Part shown: piece after piece, positions 20,930-33,219 of the stretch
Position numbering within the stretch: the stretch's first letter is position 1
How the letters are laid out: the number at the start of each line of letters is the position of its first letter
DNA from: Lepisosteus oculatus
Taxonomy: Eukaryota > Chordata > Actinopteri > Semionotiformes > Lepisosteidae
Direction of reading: 5' to 3'
Length of the DNA stretch: 64,000 bases
NCBI RefSeq assembly: GCF_040954835.1
Contig: NC_090703.1
Span: 22,147,444-22,211,443, forward strand
Notes under the pieces: model-generated
Database searches by the model: none
The model's input: the letters and a program-made list of their open reading frames with translations, nothing else
Told to the model about the DNA's origin: nothing
Program-made: the position numbers and the translations under genes

Positions 20930-22000
20930 AAAGGCTCTCTGTAGCTTCCATCATGTGGAATAGACCTTTGTGTAAAACGGAGACAGATGCAAAGAAGTGA
21001 ATGAGATGTAGTCCAGTACAATGCGGACTCTCGTTAGAAATCCTGGAGCTTGAGCTGAACATCTTTCCCAAGCAGGAGTCATTTGACAATAATGGGAAGT
21101 TATTATTTGAGATCCCACTCTGTCCTCCTTTCACTTGTGTTTTCAGGGTGATCCATGTAGGACATCCCTTCTAAAGCTTTGTGCAGGCTTTAGTTTTCCT
21201 GCTGCTGCCTAGTTGAAGCAGATTTAACCAAATCCTTCTATTAAGTGCCTGCAGGTATTTTGATCCCAACGTTTTCACTGGGAATCTGATGAGAAGAGGA
21301 ACTTGGGGGGAAAAAGCATCAATCTGTTTCCCTTTTGGTGGTGTGTGACATAATCTTCACAAGGCACAATGAGCTTCCCACATGGAGAAACTCTCTGCAC
21401 TGATATTTGGCCTTTACAGTGTAAAAAGGAGCTACTCTAAGAAAGTGTCATATGAGCCCTTTTCACTACATGCACTGATCAAAGCTTCCCTGATTTAAGG
21501 ATTTGAATATGTTTTAGTTGGAGCATAATCACAGAGCACATCCTCTCCACCCTTGGCTGCGCACTTATTTCCTTGCACACTTTCACTGTGAGTCAGAATG
21601 CTGTTCGTTCACTGTGCAATGTTGCCATATTCCATGAATTCATAGGTCTGTGCTGTCATCACCCACGCGCCAACAATGCAATGCAAAGAAATAACCCAAG
21701 TGGTATTATTATATCTGCTTGAAGATTTAAAAGAAGCATTGTCTTTCACCGTGGGGCTTTCGGAATTGAGCTTTGTTTATCAGTGACGGCGTTAATAGGT
21801 TGACACAATGGCAGAAATGCAAGAAATTCTGTTTGTGATCTTTTTTTCTGGCACAAGTTGCTTCAGAATGTGGGAGCTGGTTGTTTCAGGGGTTAATCTT
21901 TCAAGAAGCCGTGTTTTTGCAAATGTCAAGTGCTGTTATCCGAGAGTAAACCCCTTCTATTACGTAACTGTGTTTTCAGTTCATTCCATCACTCAGCATT
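20930..22000. promoter_or_regulatory. Repeat-poor island, possible noncoding element cluster
   Basis: About 1 kb of complex sequence lacks simple repeats or SINE words, inside an otherwise repeat-loaded gap. It contains short open frames on both strands without domain features. It may hold several conserved elements. This is inferred from texture only. Confidence 0.27.
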
Positions 22001-22344
22001 CTTAAAGTTTTGATAGACCAGCGATTGTCCTCTGCTGATGACAGAAGTCAGTCACATGTTTACATTTATTGCACACTAATTTCTTATTTTGCAGCAGTGA
22101 AGAATTTATGAGTTTGTTCAAATAATTTACAGTTACATCTAGTTCTGACAATTGTGTGTGTGTGTTCTTATTTTTATTATTAAATAGTAACAATAGAAGA
22201 TTTTTTCATTATCAGAAGGTCTGTAATTCCTGGTTAGAGTTGTGCGCCCTGTCCAGGAAGCACAGCCAGAATTGGCGTTACAGGCCTGATGGGCTTCCAT
22301 TCCCTCCATGCAGGGTGTACTTGCTCGCATGCACACAGAGATGT

Positions 22345-22420
22345 CAGTTAACCAGTACTGCATGACGTGGGACAAAGCCCATGTGGATGGAGGAGAACAT
22401 GCAAACTCCACACATTATGT
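22345..22420 (-). mobile_element. V-SINE fragment, heavily decayed
   Basis: TCAGTTAACCAGTACTG followed by GATGGAGGAGAACATGCAAA matches, in reverse orientation, the central V-SINE words of the better copies. Confidence 0.4.
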
Positions 22421-23843
22421 ACTCAAGACCGTGTATATGTTTTATTATTGTAAATTCACTTTATGAAAACACCAGGCACCTCATAAAATCCTATAGATTG
22501 TGCAAACTTCCTTTGTTTCCACACATACTTAAGAGGTGATGAGCCACACACTGCAGAATTAGGAACTGTCCCAGAGGTCACTTGCACATATTTCAGTCAA
22601 ATGAGTGTGCTTTAATGAGGACTGAGTGTACTCATACATTTAACCAAATGTTTTTATCTTGCATTTCTTTGGTCTTATTAAATGTTATAATTTACGATTA
22701 TCAGATCGCCTTCCTTTCTCCACTTCATAACTGAGCAGATCACCATTCTTGTTGATTATTTAACAAATGATATTTGACACTAAATAGAATGTGATAGTCT
22801 CTGAAACTATTTTTAACCAAAATTGAACTCAATATTCAAAATGTATTCTGACTGGTACATTGTATTGTGTTAGCTTAATCTCCAATATTTTAAAGTGTAT
22901 GCTTTCTACTATAGTTTATGATTTTTCTGCAATGCATTGATAAAGACATATGAGAATTTCAATAACATAGTACTGCATAGCAGTTCCTTCAATGTTGTCA
23001 TGTGATAACATTTTTAGAAAGCATCATTTAACTAATGGTTGTAAAACTATGTTTTTAGAATAGGCACAGTCATATTAGCTACATTGTTTTTTGCTAGGCT
23101 TCAATGTAAATGTAGTTTAGTGTCTTAGTAGGCTATCTTCTGTGCTACAAATGCCAAATTACGTATATGATTTGTTTACTTAAAAGCATCATTTTATTGT
23201 AGTATGCAAACCATATATTGGAGTAATGTTGCCAGCTACAGTCTGTCATTGTTTTCCTATACCTCAAGATTAGAAAATGGTTGTGGTAAACTGTCCACAT
23301 AATGTCAATATTTGATCCAATTCTTTGTGAAGTCATATTAAGCATAGCCACGTGACATTCAACACATGCTAAACTTGACCTTGATTAATTATGATCTTAA
23401 TTAATTATGATTAAGTATCTTACAGTTCACAGTCTTTGCCAATTGTAGCATGAATGATGCTCTTCTTGAAAGGAATAATGAATTTAGTACAAAAGCCAGA
23501 TGAGATTAAGATGTACCCCATATTAAAAAAATATGAACAAATTTTGCCCCTCTTCAGCAGAACAACAAAAACAAGATGCTTAAAAAACATTTCATTACTT
23601 TTAATTTAAGACGGCTTATAAAAATAAGAAAGGCTTTATGCATACTTCCAAAAACAGTCTTATTGTTTACATCCTTTTGAACCATGATTTGACCATTTAA
23701 TTAAAGGCACAACCGGACAGAAAAGATCAAGATTTCTATAAAAGCCTTGGTTAGTAGTTGTGTGCCACAAAAATCTCCCCTTCCTTAAGGGAGGACTTTG
23801 TGTCCTGAGAACACTGAGAATTTGCCCTAAAATGTTTAAATTA

Positions 23844-23880
23844 AAAATATTCATATATTTTTAAAATATATGAATATTTT
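23844..23880. repeat. Perfect AT-rich palindrome
   Basis: Two 18-base arms (23844-23861 and 23863-23880) are exact reverse complements with a one-base spacer, and could extrude as a cruciform. No mobile-element words surround it. Confidence 0.85.
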
Positions 23881-24579
23881 AATTACATAGCTACATTCCT
23901 CACAAAGGAGGAGCTATTCATAGTTTTGCAATGAGGCATCTTTGAAATTTCTTTAAAGAGTTTTAAAATTGAAATCTTGATTTCTGTGGTTGCAGTGTTC
24001 AAAGACTCAGAAAGTGAAGCCTGAAGATTTTTTTAATAGTTCAATTTCTTGGGGTTTTAACAAGAAATCAGATTTTATACAGTAAATGATTTGATTACTT
24101 TATTTCCTGCAAAATGCACTATAATAATTAACAACATGGTCGGCGTAAATGTAAACACTGAAGAATGTCTTAAAAAGTCTTGATAGTTTGGGGTTTTTAC
24201 TGATTTTTCAAAAGTAATTCTTATTGCTGGATTATTGTACTCGCAAATACTTTACTGTATTTTCTCCGTTGTTTCTACTTAAATGTTACTAGTAATGTTG
24301 CAAAAACAGTTATTAAGTTTTAATGATTTGATTATCTTATAGAATTTTGCAGTGAAAACATGGTTTAATATGAAATGTTGTCCTGGGTAACAACATAGTT
24401 AACTGAATCACTATTCTTTCAGTTTAGAATATCTGAAATCTGGCTGAGCTAACCCATATAGATGCCAAACCCATATACAGCCAACATCCATGTTTGGCTA
24501 TTTTAAGTGATTCAATTCCTATAAATGGTGTATTGTCATTTATAAAGTACATTTGTGTTCCAGCCTTCCATTTTTAAGC

Positions 24580-24905
24580 TCTTCTTCTAATTCAGGGGGG
24601 ATCTGGAGTCTATCCCAACAAGCAATGGAGGCAAGGCAGGGTACTCCATGGACGGAACACCAGTCCATAACAGGGCACACACAGACACACACAATCACAC
24701 CTAGGGACAGTTTTCTTAGAAGCCAGTTAACCTACAAGAATATTTTTGGACTATGGGAGAAAACCAGGGCACATGGAGGAAACCTGAGGAGTACAGACAG
24801 AACATACAAAGTCCACACAGATAGCACCCCAGGTCTGGAATTGAATCCAGGGCCCCAGCTCTGCGAGACAGCAATGCTAACTACTACATCATCCTGCTGC
24901 ACAAT
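24580..24905 (-). mobile_element. V-SINE
   Basis: Reverse complement of the V-SINE: AATGGAGGCAAGGCAGGGTA, AGCCAGTTAACCTACAAGAA, AACATACAAAGTCCACACAG. It includes the tRNA-related head (GGAATTGAATCCAGGGCCC is the B-box region). The head end is at 24890-24905. It produces a spurious 126-codon + strand open frame. Confidence 0.85.
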
Positions 24906-25735
24906 TTGTGTTCCATTCTGGAAATTGTTTTAATAAAAAAAGTATTATAACATGAGACAAAGGTGTGTGGGTGTTGAAACGTGCTCAGACAAGGCTGTGA
25001 ATACAGCAAAACTGATAGAATTCAAGAAGAGTCGTGATGGCTTTCTTGGATCTTTAAACTGCTAATGCACATCAGCAAGAAAAGAATAAAGTACTTGTGT
25101 TTGTATTCAAAAAGCACACAAATCTGTAAGCACATCTCACTGATCTGGTTTACAAATACAATAGCACCTTGCCTAGCACCAGAATGTATGAAGAGTTAGG
25201 CTGGGGTTGAAAAACTACAGCTACTGGCTGGACATATCCTGCTGTTGAGAACAACAGCCAAGTGTTTCTGCCCTTTCAGCTGTCGTTACTGGATTAACCA
25301 CAGCACAGAGCGATGCAAGTCTGTTGTAGCAGAGGCTAGTTCCTGGCTCAGGTCCAGAGGGTTAACTGACATGAAGGAAAGTATGCTCTGCTGTTCTGAT
25401 AGACTATCCCAGCAGCTGAAATGAAACCACTGACTTAACCTGCTATTCCAGTTAATTTGACAATCAGGGACCAAATCAGGGACACACATAGATAGGTGTG
25501 TCTTTTCTGCTAATTACTCTAGTTAATTCTAGACAGGGTAAGTGTTACGATTGTCTAAATTTTCTGAAGCTGTGATAACTTTTTTGCTTTTACTTTATTA
25601 ACTTTTTAGAAACTATAAGCATATGCATTTCTAAATGTCTAATATTGAATATTTCTGATCTGTGTTTCAGTATTATCATTATCTTATTTTCTGACTTTTC
25701 TTATTATGCTTTTAATTAATTATGTTTCTTATTGA

Positions 25736-26069
25736 TCAGCACAGTAGTGCAGTTGTTAGCTTTGCTTCCTCTCAGTGCTGGGGCCCTGTGTTCAATTCCT
25801 GGGGTGCTGTCTGCATGGAGTTTGTATGTTGTCAGCTTGTTTAGGTGGGTTTAACCATGTCCTTTGATTTCCTCCCACAGTCCAAAGACATACTGGTAGG
25901 TTAATTGGCTTCTGGATAAATTGGCCCAGGTGTGAGTGTCTGTGTCTGCATGTGCCTTGGTGTCCCATCCAGGTTGTACCTGCCTCGTATCGATTGCTTG
26001 CCAGGATAGACTTCTGGTCCCCAACAACCCTGTATTGCCTAAAGCAGTTAAATGGATGATGGATGGATG
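25736..26069 (+). mobile_element. V-SINE, near full length
   Basis: The head has CAGCACAGTAGTGCAGTTG and a B-box-like GTGTTCAATTCCTGGGG. The centre has GGAGTTTGTATGTTGTC and CCTCCCACAGTCCAAAGACA. The tail ends GGATGATGGATGGATG. The order of parts is as in the 8561 copy. Confidence 0.88.
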
Positions 26070-26539
26070 CTTCTTGTTTTAAGAGCTGTCTTAAATGCAA
26101 AGCACCTAGTTCAAATTAACCAGGAAGGCCATTTGAGATGTTTTCTTTTCTTCAGTTTTGTTCTGCAGTGTTCTGGTGACACTGACAAGCAAGATGGAAT
26201 AAAAAGACATTGGAGTAATGTTACCAACCTGTACAGTGCTGCTAGAATAGGCACAGGGCACAATATCTCAATGAGGCCTTTCTTTCTTCTTTTCATCTGA
26301 ATTGTAACTTTTGGTCTTGTTTTCCCCAGAATCCTAGCAAATGATGTCACATAATAATAAGAAGAAAACACAGGTAACTGTCCCTATATCATGAATTGTA
26401 TGCATACAAAATGGGGTTTGAGTTCCTTAAACTTAATAGTCATTAGTTTGGTCAAATTCTAATAAGGAATGAAACAACACATATAAACAAACATAGCATA
26501 TAAATATAGCATACTTATTACTCTGGTGTTAATATTCCT

Positions 26540-26790
26540 GGTTGAGGAAAAAAGAGCTGTCACAGCCTCCCTTGATTATGAGGAATGAAACAGGGAGGCA
26601 GCTGTGTAAGTGAAGTTGGGATGAAGGGAGGAGAGCTAGAAAAGATGTGCAGAGAGTTGTGGGCAGTTGGTGAGGACAGCTGACTTACAAGGACACAACT
26701 TATGCAAGGGTTAGGGATTTTGAATAGCACATAAAGACAAATTTGTGTATAGTCAAATTTTACCTTTTAACCCTTATAAAACCCCCTACT
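26540..26790 (+). repeat. G-rich dispersed repeat, copy B
   Basis: It contains TATGAGGAATGAAACAGGGA followed by GGCAGCTGTGTAAGTGAAG, the same order of words as copies A and C. The boundaries are approximate. Confidence 0.4.
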
Positions 26791-27404
26791 AACCTTTTAT
26801 GGTAATACAATATAGAAAATACAAGTATGAAAACAGTAAATAAAAGTAAATAAGACAAATGTATAGGCTCACTAACTAGTTCTCATAGGCTTACTTGATG
26901 TGTTTTTTAGCATTTTTTTCAATATTTTTTATTTTCCGGAGCCAACCTCTTAAGTTAAGAGTGCATAAGTTGCAGGGGAGCGTTGAAGTAGAATGTAGAA
27001 TGTAGGAGAGTAGAAGTACAAGATTATCATTAATGTTCCTCCTGAATGTCTATTAAATAACACCATTTATGATCAGAAAATAAATAGGTTTCTGTAACAT
27101 ATCACTTACAGAATATGAATCATAATTTTATATCTACAGCTGCTAATTATACTGTTTTTAGATAAACAGCAGTGGAGTACAGCCATTTGTTTTGTGACAT
27201 TCAAGATACGTTTTCAGCATCTGAATTTACGGCTCCAGTGAGTTGTGAGCCAGTTGGTAGACATTAGCAGTCGACATAATTTTGATATAAGATGTTAATA
27301 ACCCTCAACATATTTCATGAGGCACAACACTCAAGAAATAGATGCATTTGAGGATGTGTATTGAGTGTTTAGGTTTAAAGAGGTTTGGTTTCATTTTTGT
27401 GTCT

Positions 27405-27640
27405 GAGGGGCCAGCCCCCTGGCCAGAGGACGAGGGGGCCGGGGCCCCCATGCAGAGCAAGGAGTGAACCAAGGGACAGCGGCACAGGTGGGCTGGGCAA
27501 GGATGCGTGAAGAGAGATGGGAAAGAGAGAGGTTTGTGTATGATATGAGTAGCTTTAAGAAAAAGTATTGAGAAATATTATGATTAGGAACAGCTGGAGT
27601 GAAATTGACTTGGTTGTCATCATCCCTCCCAAACTGCAGT
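27405..27640 (+). repeat. G-rich dispersed repeat, copy C
   Basis: It begins with a GC-rich, partly palindromic head (GGGGCCAGCCCCCTGGCC), then AGGAGTGAACCAAGGGACAG. It ends near CATCCCTCCCAAACTGCAG. It is the most GC-rich spot in the gap and carries the fullest head of the three copies. Confidence 0.45.
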
Positions 27641-30489
27641 TAAGACTCTATTAAGATCGCCTGAAGCTTATTACTGTTATGCCAAATGTCTTTACTATAG
27701 AAACATGACCTCAGCAACACATTTTTCCTGCACTCATAAAGGCTGTCAACCATAAGTTTAATTCTTATGCACATTCTTATGTTGAAGTTATAGCAATATT
27801 GGTTCTTTAATTGACCATTTACTGCTATTGTAGAGATGAATAATAGAGTAGCATTCTGGTACATTTATCACATGTGGCACATTGGTATTATCTTCTTAAC
27901 GATTTCTTATGCACACCGTCTCTCAGTAACATTTATGAAGATGTCACAGTTGTTAAATAACATTTGGATTCAAGTCGAGTTCAACATCCAATTACAGTCA
28001 AGCAGATACTGCACAATACTGCACTACAGTCTCTTGTCCCTTCAGAATTGCATTGTAGTTTCCAGAGCTATACATTTTGCCACTAGTTGTATCTGTTCTG
28101 TCTTGAGAGACCCTCTTCTTTTTTATTATTGCAGCTGGCAGAAATATTAAAGCCCACTATTAAAGCCCAATGGACTTTAGGAGGTTTAGCTTCTAGTTGA
28201 AATCACACGTTCAGAATTGCTTTGGGGTTCAAAACATCCTTACAGCTAACTTCCAGAGTAATGACGCAATCAGTTTTAATTAATCTGTGCCTATATGCCT
28301 GTATGCCTCCTATGATCCCTACAGCAAAATTTCATTAACTTCTGGATCTAAATTTGTAAATCCGACTGTTTTGTGCAAAAAAAGTAAATGTTAAATTGAT
28401 TACTCATGAGATCTGCAGCTTTTTGCTGACTTTGAATATCATATTAATGAAAATGTTTGGTCTGCAAGCACAAATGGAACAGTATTTTTAACCAGGCTGA
28501 AAGTATACTGTTTGCCCTCTTTTTTGGAAATAAACATTAAGAAATGATCTTATTTTAAATGTTTTTTTAACAGAATGCGACTGAGGTGCAATCACAATTG
28601 TCATGTGGAAGCCTTCCTTTGTTTGTCTGAGCACATAAAAAGAGAACAAGAGAACAGACACACTGATCTAGCACAGAAATGCAGTCCAAAGCAAATACCA
28701 TCTATCTTTAAACACTGATTCAACCATCATTACTGGAATCATGCTTATTTAAATACAAAATAATGTTTTTACCAACAGCATAAACTTCAGTAAGATCTTT
28801 TTTAACATTATTATCATCAAAACAGATGATAAAGAAACACAAGAGAGGAATATTTCACGCAGTGCAATTTAAAAAATAAACTAGATGTTAGATTAGGTTC
28901 TAGCTCGTAGATTACACAAAGTATACAGCTGGGTGTCAATATTAATATTTTAAAAGCTATTTTGTCTTCACAAGCATCATATTTTGACAAATAGTCATGG
29001 GAAACAGTCAATATATGTTGTGTTTTGCTCATTCTCTTTTGATTAATTTGTGAAGGTTGTCTACATGCTCATGTTAAACTAAATAATTTTTGACATATTT
29101 TAAGAGTATACAGTTACCCCAAGCACATACGTCAAATCCCCATGCAAATATATTTCAGATTGAGCTACACTGAAAGAAATAATAATGTTTATCCATAGCT
29201 CAGATTATCAAGTGATTGTGAAGGGCCTCTTTTATCATTTTAAATTATATTCCTTGCTTTTGGTCCTTTAATAATAGAAGTTGGTTCTAGTGGAGCTATC
29301 AAATGCTTCCTGTGAGGAATATCAAAATAATGCCCAATGAAATAATGTTATGTCCCACACACCCAACATCTGCATTTGCATAAGTATCAAAACATTAGAA
29401 AGGTGTTTCCTGTTTAAATTCTATGTAAAGCAAATTGTTTAATCATTTTTTCTTTGTAGGTTATTTTAAAAGCCACCTAGAATATATTTCTTTGGTTATA
29501 ACGTCTAATGTTTAGCCTAGGCTATCACATAGACATCTTGCACATCTGGACTGTACATGGACACCCAGAGAGGAATGTACAAGTACCTCACTTTATGGAA
29601 AAAGGACCAAACATATTTCAGCATATGTACACCAGGTAATCCAAAATTGTTGTTTTTTAAATGTGATTTAACCTTCAGCAAAAATACATCAATTTTAAAA
29701 CAAGGAATCACCTGCAAGGAAGAACAGAGAAGACAAAAGGTGTACATATATCACCACAGTGAATACAAAGTATCAAATGACTAGCAAGTAAGACAGAAGT
29801 GACAAAACGTTTTAGCGTATCTTGAGTCATGGATCTGTTTTGTCCTATTGGGAGAATGATGAACTGTGGAAAGCTGAAAGCAGTTTCCCATTGTCTTTTT
29901 ACATTATGAAACATTTTGTGAGACCAAATATTTTAAGCACTGAACAGACTTTAAGTGCTTTAAGGAAAAAAAAATAGTCTGGTAAGCTGTTGGAGGAGTA
30001 TCAACTTGTCTGCATTCCCTTTAGACTCAGTATTTTGTACAACCCAGAAAAGCATTAGTAACAAGGTTAATTTTACACTAGGCAACACATTTTTGTGGTA
30101 TTAAGTAGTCTACTATATATACTGTATATAGTAAATGTCTGTAGTGATGTCTTAAAGAACTAAATTTTATAAATGTATTTGTAATTGATTGTTCTCGCTT
30201 GAAATTAGTTTAATTGGTTTATCTGCATTAGATTTTTGTAAATTCAGTAGAGACCATGCCCTGCCACATCAAAATGTGAAGTCTTTACAGATTTTATAGA
30301 GCTTCACCGGACACAACACCAAGAACAGAATATACAGCAGAAAACCAAACATGCATGTCTGAACAAAGAGCACAGGAGCCTATGAAAACTCTTGATAATT
30401 ATGGATGTAGAAGTTGTGGGGATCAGTCAGAGTTCTGTGTGCTCATTTTAAAATCTTGTAAAATCTCTAATCACAGTCGCCATTCATCA

Positions 30490-30775
30490 TCAGAAGGCTG
30501 CTTAACCTGATGAGGGCTACAGCCATTTGGGGTTTTATCCCAGACGTATAGGGCTGAGAGCACGGAATTCCTCTGCCCTTTGAATGGATGCCATATGATG
30601 GATGAAAGATTATGCATTTAGAATAAACCATCAAACTTATCCAGTATGTCTTCAGGGAAGTGGGAGGAAATGGAAGCACTAGGTGAAAACCCACATGAAC
30701 ACAGGGAGCACTCTATACAAGTTATCTCCATACAGAGAGAGGCACAAGGTCCAAATCAAACCCGGAACCTTGAAT
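30490..30775 (-). mobile_element. V-SINE, degraded
   Basis: Reverse-strand V-SINE words survive: TCCAGTATGTCTTCAGGGAA, GGAGGAAATGGAAGCAC, CACAGGGAGCACTCTATACA and CAAATCAAACCCGGAACC (head). It is old and partly rearranged. Confidence 0.65.
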
Positions 30776-32405
30776 CTTGAAGAACTGTATAAATCAACAG
30801 CTCTAATCTCCTTTAACTCCTTCGCTGCACATTGTCTTATTGTCTTATAACAGTCTTAATATTTAGCAAAACTTCTTCAGCCAAAGTTTTTCAGTTCAAG
30901 CAAGCCACCCTGGAATTACCATTTTTCCAGGAAGAGAAGACCATACAGTGCCACAATATGGATCACAATAGCAAGACTTTAACAAAAGCAATGTTGAGAT
31001 TGTGCCATGGGCAGCATTTTCTCCTGATCTCTGCTGAGTAGAACATCTGTCAAACCACCTCACCAATACCATTAACATAAGACAACCCCATCTGGCCAGC
31101 CTATGAAACTCAATAAGTCTGTGCATCAGTGTTCACAGGATTGTGTTAGTGCTAAGGACAAGTATGGCACTTTCCATTCTAAAAAATCCACCTTGATTCT
31201 CTACTCTGATTTTGTTTTAATATCTATGCTTAGGATATTTGATTAATTTTTTTAGATCTGGGTGTTGTGTTTTGTTTATTCATCATACAGACATATATAG
31301 ACATAAGTGTAAATCGATGTGAAATGTTGGGTATGTGAAGCTTCTTTCTTTTACAGAGAGTGAATTGCCCCATTGCTGATTGCCCTGCCCTCGTGAAAAA
31401 AAAAACCTTTCTTTGAAGATCAAGATCTAAACGGACGTGCCAAGGTTGGGTGGAGAGCCCACCTGTCAGCCCACCATTGTGTCAGAATCTAAAGGTGAAG
31501 GAGAAGGCATGAGAAACAAAAGCAAACACGCAACAGCAGTTTAGAAAAATAAATCTGGTTCTTTGTATTTACAAAAAACACAAGATACATAATAATATAT
31601 CTAATAATAAAGCTTTATCGTCAGTCAAGTACAGCTTTGATTTCAGAAAGGACCATTGTAGTTTCTTCCACTCAACAGTCTTCACAATTACACCACTCCT
31701 TTCAGACATAAATAGAACATGTTGCTTTTTTTACTTTTGATTAATTCTGTATATCCTGACATTTTTTATCAAGGTCAATTTTAAGTAGTTGTTTTAAAAC
31801 AGTATGGATAACAGTTGCAGTAGAATGGCATTTTTAGTGGTGTTTATAATCAAACATGCATTATTCACTTTCAGGTACAGGTTTTGTCACACTTTTGAAG
31901 TGTTATTTATTATGTGACACCCATGTACACTTAAAATTGGGCCTTATTACCCTAAAGAGCTACTTTGTTTATCTATGATGCATTCAGATTTATTGTACAA
32001 AGTTTGAGTTTGCACAGCTAATCTTTAAAATTCATTATACACACATCATGAAAAAAAACATTTGGTCTGCCTCCATTTTAATGGAGAGAATTTCCATACT
32101 GTAGTTAAAACACATTTCATGTTACTTAACCCTAATTACACTTTTTGCTCAATGTACTCTCCTGTCTGTAATAAATAAAGGTGATCTGGCCAAAGTTACA
32201 AAAAATCTTATTTTGTTATTGATTGATGTTAACTGATAACCCACTTTGAAGAATCTTCTTTTAGACGTTCTTAAGATTATTTAGTGGGGAGAAAATCGCT
32301 TTCATATTCAAGGAGCATAAGATAAAAAAAACAATAATGATAATGTTAAAAAATAAGACCCTGAAATAGTTTGTATGCAAACTGAAATTACCATAATATA
32401 TAAAA

Positions 32406-32964
32406 ATGTTTTATTTATTTTAGGTTGCAGAATGCCATTTGACAAAATTGGCAGAAGTGCACATGAACAAGTAGAAAAAAAGGACTTGCATTTTCCTAGA
32501 TATACTGAATGACTTAACAACTAGATTAGAAGGAAATTATGTCTTTGCCTTCAGCCCCATGGGCTGTGTTTTGTATAAATTAATGCTTTAAAACAGCAGG
32601 GTTGTTTGGCCACCTGGGTCATATCTTCTAGAGTTAGCATGTTCCATTAGGTGCTCAGTAATGGCCAGTGCTGGAATGCACAGGATGTTAAACTCCATGC
32701 TTCTCCTTCTTGTGGAAAGGAAGGGGAGGAATGGAGGAGCAGAAATCTTTTCTAAAAGAAAAAGATATTGGCCTTTGGCAGGTCCTTATGCAGCTGGATG
32801 GGGTATATGTAAGATATGAGAAGCTTCTGGAAGTTCCCCCAAAAAGTTCCATGGGGTGAGCAGTCGGAGAGCAGAGAAGGGAAGCACTGGGCTTGCAGTG
32901 TGCTCTTCTGTGCGCTCTCTGCACCCTGTGCGCTCCGAGCTCTGCCTTCGGGCCGGGCGTCGCG
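32406..32964 (-). other. PAX9: PAX9 3' UTR (probable)
   Basis: This is the sequence following the PAX9 stop on the - strand up to two overlapping AATAAA signals at 32410-32419, about 550 bases downstream of the stop. No earlier canonical signal was seen. The end is inferred. Confidence 0.5.
32410..32419 (-). terminator. PAX9: Candidate poly(A) signal of PAX9
   Basis: On the - strand this reads AATAAATAAA, two overlapping canonical signals, the first after the PAX9 stop. Use is not proven. Confidence 0.5.
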
Positions 32965-33219
32965 TTAGAGCACGGAGGCTGTGACCGGGTGGCTGCTCTC
33001 CCTGGCACTGGGCATGCTCTTGAAGGGAAGGGGTGCGGGGATGTCACAGTTGTGGGGAGAGAGGGCACTGCCACTGGGGTGCTGCCACGTGTGGCCTGTC
33101 ACATAGCCCGACGTGGTGGCGCTGTACGCCATGTAAGGTGACACTTGGGTGGGTGGGTGGTAGGGAGCCATGCTGGGTGCTGAGACAAAGCTGTTCGCTG
33201 TGGGCAATCCATTCGGCGC
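32965..33219 (-). CDS. PAX9: PAX9 exon 4 (C-terminal transactivation region)
   Basis: Acceptor CTGTCAG is followed by [15 protein letters not shown] at 33219. The exon encodes residues 260-343, contains [14 protein letters not shown] and [14 protein letters not shown], and stops with TAA at 32967-32965. It is rich in Pro, Ser and Thr, and clearly more GC-rich than its surroundings. Confidence 0.97.
   Translation of the reverse strand, partial: APNGLPTANSFVSAPSMAPYHPPTQVSPYMAYSATTSGYVTGHTWQHPSGSALSPHNCDIPAPLPFKSMPSARESSHPVTASVL

Larger units (their letters stand above)
14006..32405. other. Intergenic gap between convergent SLC25A21 and PAX9
   Basis: About 18 kb holds no recognisable gene. 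Its many short open frames lack domain features or splice context. It contains V-SINEs, a truncated 5S-SINE, LINE ends, foldback and G-rich repeats, plus repeat-poor islands near 17690-18130 and 20930-22000 that may be regulatory. The remaining sequence is unremarkable AT-rich DNA. Confidence 0.75.

Noticed and set aside
24553..24933. 126-codon open frame, + strand
   Set aside because: Falls wholly on a reversed V-SINE.
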